Shown piece after piece: positions 1-9,305 of a stretch of 18,978 bases of DNA. Numbering within the stretch: the first letter of the stretch is position 1; the number at the start of each line of letters is the position of its first letter. The position numbers and the translations under genes are program-made. The DNA comes from Cyclostephanos tholiformis (lineage: Eukaryota; Bacillariophyta; Thalassiosirophyceae; Thalassiosirales; Thalassiosiraceae), in the NCBI GenBank assembly GCA_036939975.1, contig JALLPB010001071.1:1-18978 (forward strand), given 5' to 3'. Below the pieces are notes generated by a model, which saw only the letters and a program-made list of their open reading frames with translations, was not told the DNA's origin and searched no databases.

Positions 1-16
1 GAAATGCGCTGCCCCG

Positions 17-30
17 TACCAGTACTGGTA
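17..30. repeat. 14-bp perfect palindrome upstream of the RBBP5-like gene
   Basis: The sequence TACCAGTACTGGTA reads the same on both strands and lies about 60 bp before the first ATG of the WD40 gene. It could be a dimeric transcription-factor site, but nothing beyond the symmetry and position supports that. The rest of positions 1-88 is AT-rich leader or proximal promoter with no clear TATA box. Confidence 0.35.
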
Positions 31-88
31 AAGTGCGCGTTTGGGGACTAACATAAACATCATCATAAAATAATTACTACAATATATC

Positions 89-3000
89 ATGAACCTTGCC
101 CTCCTGAATCCCTTCCGACAGGCAGATCGTATCGAATCGACGCTGTCGATACCGCGTTCCTTCCACCCGGCCCGACCCAGGCCTACGAACGACGATGAGG
201 ACGATGATGTCGATGACGACGGCGACGAGGACCCCCCCGCCACAAAGAGGGGGGGGGGGAGGAAATCGAAGACGACGACGACGACGAGGTCCACCGGGAC
301 GAAGAAGTCGACGAGGTCGGTGGGAGGGGGGGGGAGGGGGAAGGATGTGGAGAAGAGGAGGACGAGATCGGCATCGTCATCGGGGGGGACAAACGTCGCC
401 GTCGTCGACATCTTCGACGACGTCGTTCCCCCCTCTTTTGGGGACGACGACAACGACGACGACGATGACGAGGCGGCGGACGATCGCTCGTCGTCGACTC
501 GGGGTACGACCGCGACAAACGACTATGACGACGAGGCTCCGTCGCCCTTGCACGATGAGGAGGGGGATGAGGAGGACGATCGCTTCGACTCCCCCTCCCG
601 CGGGAGGGGGGGGGGGGTGCGTCGGAAGGGTAGGGACGGGGGAGGCGTCGTCCTACGCGGTCGCTCCGCGAGCGTCGAGGAGGATGAGGATGACTTTGGC
701 GAAGCTGACGCCGATGACGCGGATGCGGATGGCATCGACGAAGACGATGAAAATGACGACGAGGTCGACGATGGATCCGAGAGCTACTGGACCGCGTGCT
801 ATGCCGTTTCGTTCAACAGACGCGGATCGTACCTATCGAGCGGACACGCGTCGGGGTTGGTGGGGGTACACGACTTCCTCGGGAGGGCGGTTTGTGCCCT
901 GTACCGTCCTCCCACGGCACGATTGGGTGGAACGACTGAGATGAAGAAGACTACGACGACAGGGAGTAGTATGCCGATGACGAAGACTATGACGAAGAAG
1001 ATGTCAAGGATCGTGACAACGAATCATGGCGATCTGATGGGAGGGGGAGAGGATGCCGAATGGATAGTCGAGGAGAATGATAAGAAAATTACCGGGGTGG
1101 GGATCGAAGGAGAAGATGGAGTGGAGGAGGGGTGTAGCGACAATGGTCCAACGAAAAAGAGGAGGAGGGGGGGTGAGAGGGATGAGATGGAAGACGCAGC
1201 ATCCTCCACAGACGTCGGCGCCGGCCTCGTCGACGTTGTCACGCCTCCTCCCGTCTTAGATGACGACGCGAAGGCCGGTGGAGATAATGTTACTGCCCCC
1301 ACCGAACGCGAGAGTACTCCTGGAAGCCGCAACGACGATCAGAACGGATGCGGGGCGTCGTCGACGAACGACGGTGGGCGTCAGATCTTTTACTTGAACG
1401 GCGTGACGTCGTTGAGTTGGGATCGACACAGTCGTACCCTCCTCGCCGGTGCAATCGGGGATAGGAATCTTAGATTGATGGACAATACGTGAGCTATTTA
1501 TTTCCGTTGTGTTCGTTCGTTACTTCGTTTTTTACGCGAGGAGAGAGCGCCCACGAGTTTTGCCGCGCCCTATTTCGTCATTCACTTCCTCGCCCTCTCT
1601 CCCCTTTTTTATATGTTGAATAGTCATCCGTCGGTCGCCGCTGATTGCACGGACGTCATGAGGAGGCAGTTCTTGGCAGAAAAGGGCGTCAAGGATGTCA
1701 TGGTTGGCGAGAACAGCGATGCCCCGTTCGCGATGAAGGGGAGGGGACGTGCATCGATCGTCGCCGCGTGCCCACCCACGTTTGCCACGTTGCCCCCGCC
1801 GCCGGGGATGAGCAAAAATTTATTTATTCGCAAGGAGACTGTCTCCCTTGGGAAGGGGCGTCTGCTACGAAGCGTCGTTATCGATGGATCGGCCGTTCCC
1901 GACCCAACATCGCTGTTCGCGTCGTCGTCGTCGTCGTCGTCGGGAATAAAGAACTCCCCCGCCCCCATTCGTGTTCCTGCCCGGCGTCATCCCTTGCTGG
2001 TGCTCGAGCTCCCCCAGCCGTTAGGGGGTCCCACACAGCTTCACCCTCGAGACAGCCACGCTGGTTTAGCCTGCATGATCGACGGGAGCCTTGCAATATT
2101 CTGGGTCCCACCCGCGGCATTCCATGAGGCATTGCCATCGTTGATGGCGTGCAACAGCGCGAAGGACGACAACAATAATGACAACGACAACGACGATTCA
2201 CCCACCATGGAATGGGCCGTGGAGCTGTTGGAAAATGAAGAGCGTTCTGTGGCCGGAAACTTGGCGTTTGTAGTCCCCCCTCAGGGGAAGAGATTGCCCC
2301 CTGACGTTCCGCCTTTTCCTCATTATTTCATCACATGCGCCACTTTCGGCAAGAATGGTGATGTCATTTGGGCCGTTACTAAGTAAGTAAAATGAAAGAC
2401 GCTCAATTTACGTAGATGTTCTGACATCTCAATCCCTTACGGCGGATCGATGTTTTCGCCGCTCTATGACTGAAGGTGCGGCAAGCTCTTGGCCTTCAGC
2501 ATAGATCCGTCAATGATGAATTTGCTGCGCCGTCGCAACGACTGCACCTCCCCCGCGGCTGTCGCATTGGGGAACCAGATCTTACGCCCCGCCCTATGCG
2601 TCGATGTTCCCGGAGGCGCCCCGGCATGGCAGATAATTGTGAGCAGAAATGGTAAGTTTCTCCTCATAAACTCTGCGGACTGCTCGCTCAGGCTGTACAA
2701 CGTGGAGGATTTGATTGCGGAATTCGATGCCCCTTGCGTTGTTGAAGCGTTGAGGAACAATGATGTACCACGCGTTCAACCTCGCTACGTATTCCAAGAC
2801 ACCATCGCGAAAGCTCCATGGGCTTCTTGTGATTTTTACAATGGAGAGTACGTGTGTGGAGGGTGTAATTCTTATCCCCAACCTGGTGACAATTATAAGC
2901 TGTTCCTGTGGAACTGCATAACGGGGGAGCTAGTCGATCAGCTTACGGGGCCGGTGAGCTCTCTGGTAAGTATTGATACGTTGGCAAAAAACGCCTCCCG

Positions 3001-3435
3001 TCGTTCGCCTCGCCCTCGCCGCGTGTTTTTTCTTTTTCTAATTTGTAAAATCTCCCCGCATGCCTTTCCGTTGAAAAGTATTCTTTGAGCTGTCATCCAA
3101 CCAGACCGTTCATAGCCGTTGGGACGTCGGATGGCCTTGTTGATGTATGGGGGGCTCGGTTGGATTGGGTTGCGTTCGCGCCTGATTTCCAGGCGCTCCA
3201 ACAGAACGAAGTGTACGAGGAGAGGGAGGATGAGTTCGACATCGTGGTAAATGACAATGAAGAAGGTGAAAGTGGCAATGCAAAATGCGGTTTGGCTCAC
3301 CGCCATCTTTCGGAAGACGTTGATGTTGATATCATGGCAGTTGGAAAAATTCCTGCGTTTGACAGCGATTCGGAAGACGAAGCATCAGTCTTCTATTTCA
3401 GCACCAAGATCGAAAAAATACTACAAGACAAATAA
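89..3435 (+). CDS. RBBP5: RBBP5/Swd1-type WD40 subunit of the COMPASS (H3K4 methyltransferase) complex
   Basis: Four exons: 89-1488, 1624-2382, 2476-2965 and 3079-3435 (introns of 135, 93 and 113 bp; donors GTGAGC, GTAAGT, GTAAGT). Joined, they keep one frame of 1001 aa. RBBP5 is a nuclear WD40 scaffold that joins WDR5 and ASH2L to SET1/MLL enzymes for histone H3K4 methylation. Visible family features are the N-terminus MNLALLNPF (family MNLxLL); first blade around residues 231-267 (FNRRGSYLSSGHASG); second around 435-470 (GVTSLSWDRHSRTLL); GKFLLINSADCSLRLY; SCHPTRPFIAVGTSDG at 887-902; AFAPDFQ at 915-921. The tail has EVYEEREDEFDIV (927-939), matching the ASH2L-contact box, and EDVDVDIMAV (962-971), matching the WDR5-contact motif. 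It is about twice the animal length because of insertions at roughly 32-230 (Asp/Glu, Gly, Arg, Lys rich) and 273-430. Start chosen: first ATG, giving the conserved N-terminus. AATAAA overlaps the stop codon. Confidence 0.93.
195..780 (+). repeat. Low-complexity GAC/TCG triplet tracts and G-runs inside exon 1
   Basis: This stretch encodes roughly residues 36-231 of the RBBP5-like protein. It consists of imperfect GAC/GAT/GAG and TCG triplets mixed with G-runs: 11 G at 249-259, 9 G at 326-334 and 12 G at 606-617. The predicted peptide alternates acidic runs with Arg/Lys/Gly segments and looks disordered. Because GTC and CGA antisense triplets contain no stops, several long antisense and shifted frames stay open here; they are by-products of composition. 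Confidence 0.8.
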
Positions 3436-3887
3436 ATTCAACCAATTTTCAAGTGAGAGGGTAGAATGCGGACTAAGCGGCAGTATACTCTCGTTCTCAG
3501 AAAAGCTCGCTCCGAGTATATTTTCTCCACGGCATTCTCACTAATTCGTCACACTCACTAAACTTTCTTGTAGGATAGTCGATGTTGTCATCAATGCCTT
3601 TTTTTATCCGTGCCTGCCAACAAGATGTCATATCTCATTTTTTCCCTGTCGGATGCAACGCATAGAGATGTATCACATATCCTTCTACAACGTGGTTTCT
3701 GTGAAGATACAGGCAGCGGCCAGCCTCTGAAAGAATCTATGTCGCTCTTATCGACACCAAAGTTGTGGTGAAGACAAAAAGCATTCATTGAAGAGGAGTC
3801 ATGGTCTCTGACAAAAAAACTTTCAAACAAAGCAATATTTATTCTTAACTTGTTATTTGAACGACGATCAAACATATGTAAATGTTC
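3436..3887. other. Convergent 3' flanks of the WD40 and lipase genes
   Basis: There are 452 bp between the stop codons of two genes that face each other. A TTTATT at 3838-3843 is AATAAA on the minus strand, about 45 nt past the lipase stop, and is a candidate polyadenylation signal. I see no convincing coding sequence or structured RNA. The longest open frames here have no recognisable motif. Confidence 0.6.
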
Positions 3888-6825
3888 TTATTTTCCTATC
3901 ATGGAAGGACTAGACTGATGATCACGCGCGCTATCTTCCCCAACAGCATCTGACAATTCCCCGTGGCTCGCTGATTTACGATAGTAAAAGTTCGCCATTT
4001 TCGACGTTTTGATGTAGCCGTTAGGTGTTCCGACTGTGGATGCCCAGCTTCCACTTCCGCTCTTCGGTGCACCTGAATCAAAATCATCCTGCTCATTCTC
4101 ACTGTCTTCTCCAATGAATATTCCAGAGCCACTAGATCCAGAACGATGGAGATTGGCATAAGAATGGTTGCCGCGGAGACCCATTCCTGAAGTTTATATT
4201 TATTGAATGAGTGAGAAAAAAAAGTAATCAGCGTCAAATCTCTTTCTTGAGCAAACCTATGCATCAATCAACTCACCTCCCCATCCACTTGTTATATCAA
4301 CATGCTGTGATAGTTGAAGCTTTGAATTATTACTAGGAGTTGTCTCTTTAATCTCCTCGAGAGTCTCGTATGGGTCCAGAACGTTAAGACCACCCATGCA
4401 GACAAGGCTTGGGCTTTGAAAAAAGCTGGGGGTTCTTTGATTCAAGTTCAGTGTTCCATCTCCGCGGCTCGGTTGATGCATTTGTTGACTTGACGAATGT
4501 CGTGCTTCCCAACTTTCAGCCATTATTTTCTTGCGAAGTCTTTGAACGCAGAGATCAAGAGTCCGCTCCTCTGCACAGTGGCTCTTAATCCTCGGAATGA
4601 ATCTAATAAGGAAGGTAATTAATAACGATTGCAGAGACTTTGACAACTAGCACACACGATTGCTTACCTCCAAGTTTCTTTCTCAGCAGCATGGACCCAC
4701 TCCGTGAACTCCTCTGGAGTTGGATTTTTTATCAAGTTGAACAAAGCGCTGGTTAATGATCGGTGACCTTGCCAGGGTATGAGAGAAATATCGGTATCTC
4801 GTCCTTCGTATTCTTGGGTAAAAAATTGAGTACCCATATTTCGCCTCGTGTCCCACAATGGAGCAATCCTTCGCCCACCAAAAAGGTCGAATACGTTGCG
4901 AAGGTAGCTCCGAAGCTATGTGTTTTGGTCGATGAAGGAAAAAAATCAGAGACAAAGAATGAATATAAAGAAACTATCATGATGAATATTATCGCATACC
5001 TGACTTTTCATAAATGAAAGAATGCCATTAACATATCCAACAAGAGGGTGGGCCCATACAGACCGGTCCAGTCCAAAATTCGCAAACATGACGGCATGCG
5101 GATTCGCCTGGCTAATAATGAAGTGGTTTATGTTAAACATCTCGCTCAACTGTTGCATCGGAAGGTCAGCCTCCATGCTGCCATCTTGAAAAGCCATTCC
5201 GCTCGTTGTTTCGTACATCTCTCTTCCGTCCGCGTCTTTTACCTTCAGCCTGTTGGCTTCAAACACTCCCGGCAGAGATGCTGATGCCAATGCTGCACTC
5301 CATACAAGAACGTGAGGTGACGTGAGGTAATTGAGAAGCCGAGGAGGATCACTTCGACTTTGTGGAGACACCGTGATGTTGAGAATCCGTCCTGTCCGGT
5401 CAAAAGCTTCTTGAAACGTGAAGTCACCGATGTTGTTCCGTAAGCATGTTTCCAAGTGACGAGTGTCACTTTTTAGAATATCCTTGGGCCGCTTGAACCC
5501 CGTTATTACATCATAGACGTACGAAGTCAAATTCCTTAGTGTCAGAGGGAAAAACAGCTGAAAAGCGCGCTTAAATGATCCATCCTGCGAGCTAGTCAAC
5601 TCAATGGCCTTTTCATCTCCAACGGCAGCGTATCCCACTGGTCGGAAAAAATCTGTACTGATTTTGCCACTGTGTCCCGGTGCATTAGTACCCTTCACAT
5701 TGAAGAAGTCACGAAAACACTCTTCATCTGTTCTTGTCGCTATTATGGCTGTAACTATTGACCCAGCCGACGATCCACCTAGAACTCGCGGCATCAAACC
5801 GTTAAGCATCAACGCCTTAACAACACCTACATGATAAAATCCAAGTGCCGCCCCTCCAGAGCACAAAAAGGCGGTGCGTCCATATGAGTGTCTCGTTTCG
5901 TTGAAGAATGCAAGTCGGGATTCGTTCGGGATGGGATCCTCGTTTGGGGCAACTGGAGCATCGCAAACGAAGTCCAACGCAGCACAGACGACGTTGTGGT
6001 AGGTTTCAATAAGTAGTTTAGACCCAGCCATTGCTCGACTGAAAAGCCCTTCGTGAAGCAAGCCATAGTGATTTCTACCGATGCCCCCGCGTAAAGTAAA
6101 CATTAGATCGAAGATATCACGACGGCGCATCAAGTGAACCTGGAAAATATGTGTGAGGATATTTTTGGTGGAAAAGAATCTACGGAAATTTCCCTTAAGT
6201 CTCACCAATTCATCAATGCGAGATTGAATCCTTTCACTTTCATACAATGCACACGTCTTTTCCGTCCTCCATATGTCATTTCCTTGTATACTATCAATTT
6301 GCTCCGCCAGATCCATCCACTCGTCTTGGGATTCGGCCATTCGCTGTTGCTGATGAAGCTGGCGAATAAGACGTGAATGAGTCGAGACACTTGCGGCGAT
6401 GGATCGGATGATGCACCATATTTGATTTACGGTGACCTGTGAATCATAACATCAGGAGATTAGCACGCGACTTTAACGCAAGAAGAGATAGTGGAATAAT
6501 CCAAATCAGAAAACACCGCGTTGCTTACCACTGATGTCTCTAATGCTACAGCAAGGACGAGCTGAGAAGCTATTTGCTTAGGAGTAAATACTAGATCTAG
6601 TGCCTCGAACAAACATTTTTTCATTTCGGGGAGATGGTTTATTATTACATGTGCTGCCCTGAAAAAAGAGAGGGTCGTTGAATTTCAGCCAAGATGAAAA
6701 AAGGCTATGCCATCGGACACAAACACAAAAGAATCATGGCAGATGACCATCAAAATCACTCACTCGTTGATGAGACGGCGTAAAAGCGTTTCAAACTCGC
6801 TAGAATCTAACGTATTGAGCGTCAT
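3888..6825 (-). CDS. Patatin-like triacylglycerol lipase, SDP1/Tgl3-4-5 family
   Basis: Seven exons on the minus strand: 6825-6764, 6658-6529, 6436-6206, 6139-5000, 4915-4668, 4602-4277 and 4186-3888. All introns are GT-AG, 65-105 bp, and the joined frame is 811 aa. The family hydrolyses stored triacylglycerol at lipid droplets. A DUF3336-like region (about 80-205) includes DEWMDLAEQID and RRRDIFDLMFTLRGG. The patatin domain follows: oxyanion loop GGAALGFYHVG from residue 236, nucleophile elbow GSSAGS with Ser265, and catalytic-dyad Asp460 in QDGSMEADLPM. Other family blocks are ETRHSYGRTAFL, LNYLTSPHVLVWSA, INHFIISQANPH and FTQEYEGR. The last ~100 residues are Ser/Gly/Asp rich and probably disordered. 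It converges on the WD40 gene and is divergent from the coiled-coil gene. The start at 6825 is the first in-frame ATG after a stop, but the N-terminus is uncertain because of a hydrophobic ORF just upstream. Family assignment is strong; the enzyme's substrate is inferred. Confidence 0.92.
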
Positions 6826-6829
6826 GATT

Positions 6830-6988
6830 TCACAAAACTTCGTGAACTATAATATTGTTGATGATGAGACTTATAAGTGCTCCGAAGATGCCGAAAATGT
6901 GTTCGCAAAAGTGCAAAGATTGTATCGTTATGGGAGCTTTATGGAACACTGTGAGGTAATAATCTCTGGGTTGGTTGGGATCGTTCAT
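6830..6988 (-). other. 52-codon hydrophobic ORF ending 4 nt before the lipase ATG (uORF or lost N-terminal membrane segment)
   Basis: Starting at ATG 6988, the minus strand encodes 52 residues. Residues 30-48 (HIFGIFGALISLIINNIIV) look like one membrane-spanning helix. It stops with TGA at 6832-6830, just before the modelled lipase start at 6825. The two frames would fuse if the TTTT run at 6837-6834 were one T shorter. SDP1-type lipases often carry a hydrophobic segment before DUF3336, so this may be a regulatory upstream ORF, a frameshifted N-terminus, a sequencing or assembly error, or an exon joined by an intron I cannot place with a good donor. Confidence 0.4.
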
Positions 6989-7113
6989 AAGAAAAGTAAG
7001 AAATTACTCTCTGGCGGCGCTCTAGATCTTAGATCATGGCGAGATGGGTTTCGATGACGCGCTGTGAATGTGGGTTGGGTACGGTGTCAAGGCACTTTTC
7101 GTTCGGTAGATTG

Positions 7114-7164
7114 GAGTGGGCTTAAATTTATTTTTGGGGGACAAAGTTGGGGGGGTGCCGGGGG
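7114..7164 (+). repeat. Left terminal inverted repeat of the 986-bp element
   Basis: It starts GAGTGGGCTTAAATTT and is 51 bp long. It aligns without gaps to the reverse complement of 8049-8099, with mismatches mainly in the T-run and at the AAAG/AATT position. Confidence 0.8.
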
Positions 7165-8048
7165 ATGACGTCACATAGTGACACTCGGACACTCCCCATC
7201 TTCCCCCCAACTTCGCCCCGCTCCTGTTTTGGGGAGAATTTTGGGGGTAAGATAAGGATGTTTTTCTGATTTACTCCCCAACTTGCCCCCTGTAGCCCTC
7301 TACATAGGGACTAGTACAAGCATCCCCCCCCTCCTCCCCGCTCTCCTCCTTCTCCTCACTTCTCGTCAGGTACATCTCGTTCCACGAGGACATGTCCCAC
7401 CCCATCGACTCCATTGTCATCGTTAGCTCGAGGGACTGCTCGTCCGCTCTCTCACTCTTAATATTTAATCTCACAACTACAGCCATCTCCAGGGTATGGG
7501 GACGGAAGTATCGTTTGCTTCAACATAAACTACTGGCTAAGAAAATAATATTTTATTGAAGGCATCTATTTTATTTTAATTATTTTGGTTTGCTTGGCGC
7601 CCTCCTAAGGCCTGGCCCCCCTCCCCCTCTCTATTTTGCGATGGGTCGCGTTTCGTCGCCCAAAGCAGCCCCCACAGCGCGAATTAAAACAAATCGCGCG
7701 TGCTCGACGTCGCCCACGATGTTCCGATCTCCCGCGCCGCGCCGGGTGGGCGGCAGATTGGATGGCGGACTGCAGGTCAGTCTCGGCGGAGCTGAGGTGC
7801 AGCCAGCGCTCCTTTGCCATAGCCTGGCGCTTAGGCTTGCGTCGACGAAGGTTTGTCTAAGCACGGCGTCTTGGAGCACGACGCATGGTGGAGAAGAGGG
7901 CCGACTGCCGACGAATAGAATGGGATTGTGTCGAGAGGAGGGAGGTTGTGGTTGTGGGTCGGGCGATTTCAGGAGGGGGGAGGATGGGGCATAATTTAAG
8001 CCCCCCGCCAAAGTTGGGGGGGGACTCGAGATGGGCTGTCACAATAAC

Positions 8049-8099
8049 CCCCCGACACCCCCCCAAAATTGTCCCCAAAAAAAAAATTTAAGCCCACTC
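8049..8099 (-). repeat. Right terminal inverted repeat of the 986-bp element
   Basis: It ends AAATTTAAGCCCACTC on the plus strand, the inverted partner of the left end at 7114. A run of ten A (8077-8086) corresponds to a T/A-rich run at the left end. Confidence 0.8.
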
Positions 8100-8100
8100 T

Positions 8101-8366
8101 ATTGTGTGATAGATTGTGATATTGACATCAATAAATCAAGCATGAGTGAGGAAGAAGAAGTGAGGATTGTTTTTCCACCATCTGGCATGTGAAACAAAAA
8201 TAATAATATTATTATTACGATGGCCCGACACAATAATATATAACATCATCCCTTCCATACAAGCAGATATCAGGAACTCGGACAGTTGGTTGAACGGCGA
8301 ATAACACCCACCCACCCCCTCCCCCCCCCTTCCTCCTTCATCAACGAATCACCACATGCAAAAATA
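8101..8366 (+). promoter_or_regulatory. Upstream region of the coiled-coil gene, with AT palindrome, TATA-like box and small uORF
   Basis: Between the TIR element and the gene lie three visible items. The perfect 18-bp palindrome AATAATAATATTATTATT is at 8199-8216. A TATA-like ATATATAA is at 8236-8243, about 125 bp before the chosen ATG. A 17-codon upstream ORF (ATG 8142, stop 8190-8192) encodes a short acidic peptide. Whether any of these act in transcription or translation is inference from position alone. Confidence 0.4.
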
Positions 8367-9269
8367 ATGGTCCCCCCGACGCAAACGCCATCAACCTCGA
8401 AGGGGGCCGTCGTCGTGATATTCTTCGTCTGCCGCGAAGTCGGCCGATGGAGGAGTAAGGGGGGGGAGTCGTCGTCGTCGTCGTCGTCGTCGCGGGGGCT
8501 CCTACGACCCCTCTTGTTCCTCCATCTCCTATCCCTATTGCCGAAGTCTACCCATCCCTTCTCGTTCGGGATTCAGGACATCGTAATCAATAACAATAAC
8601 AGGAACAATAATAACAACAAGATGACGACGATCGACAACGATCGGCGGGGGGGGGTGGGGGGCGTCGTCCTAGCGCGCGTCGGGACTACCCCATTGGGCG
8701 CGAAGGCGGCCGAGAGGGAATCGTCATCGTCGTCGTCATCGTCGTCTTTCGACCGGCGCGCGTTCTTCGTCGACATGGACGACATCGACGACGACGGATG
8801 CCGCGAGGGGGAGGGGGGGGACAAGGAGTGGTCGGTCATCAAGTGTCCCGCCGCCGATGGATCGACCCCTTTCGTCGCCGAGTCGTCGAACGAGATGGGG
8901 GCAGGCATCGCCGTCGCGAACGACTCGGCCGATGTCGTCCCCTCCCCCCGCCCCCTCGCCGTGTCCGTACCCGCCACCGCCGTGCCAACATCGGGGGAAT
9001 CGACGTCGATGCCACGACGACGACGGCGGCGAGGTGCGCGACCTGGGGGGTACCATGCCTCGACGTCGGACGTGGGCGTGGTCGGTGGGGGCATGTCCAC
9101 GTCGTCGACGTATTACGCTGATGGCGGGGGGGTGGGGGGGGGGAGGGGGATGGGAGACGATAACTATGACGATGACGCTTGGACGATGGAAGCGACGGCG
9201 CGATTCCTCGGCGATCGTCTGCGTCGACGCGAGGATGTCGATGTCTATGTCGAAGGCGATGTCAATGGC

Positions 9270-9305
<36 letters not shown>

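Larger units (their letters stand above)
7114..8099. mobile_element. 986-bp terminal-inverted-repeat DNA element, probably non-autonomous
   Basis: The ends at 7114-7164 and 8049-8099 are inverted copies over 51 bp, both beginning GAGTGGGCTTAAATTT and continuing into a GGGGACAA and a TTGGGGGGGTG block, with about eight differences. Immediately outside are GATTG (7109-7113) and TATTG (8100-8104), a possible 5-bp target duplication with one mismatch. Subterminal G-rich and C-rich blocks (CCCCCCAACTT near 7204; its complement near 8007-8018) extend the symmetry imperfectly. The interior has several open frames of 70-130 codons on both strands (for example 7271-7486 and 7605-7820, minus), but none has a motif I recognise and no transposase is visible. 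It lies in the shared upstream region of the lipase and coiled-coil genes. Confidence 0.75.

Noticed and set aside
183..1332. Long antisense and shifted open frames over exon 1 of the RBBP5-like gene
   Set aside because: They are Arg/Ser/Pro/Thr-rich translations of GAC/TCG triplets and G-runs, which lack stops in most frames. They show no motifs and overlap a gene with clear family similarity.
3591..3875. 94-codon minus-strand frame in the convergent 3' region
   Set aside because: No motif, and it lies in the presumed lipase 3' UTR beyond a stop codon and before a candidate polyadenylation signal.
6707..7057. 116-codon plus-strand frame opposite the lipase 5' exons
   Set aside because: It overlaps the exons and introns of the modelled lipase and the hydrophobic upstream ORF, and has no recognisable motif.
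7271..8078. Several 70-130 codon frames inside the 986-bp TIR element
   Set aside because: Frames on both strands overlap one another, are biased by GC-rich composition, and show no transposase, SANT or other motif. Kept only as a remark within the element.
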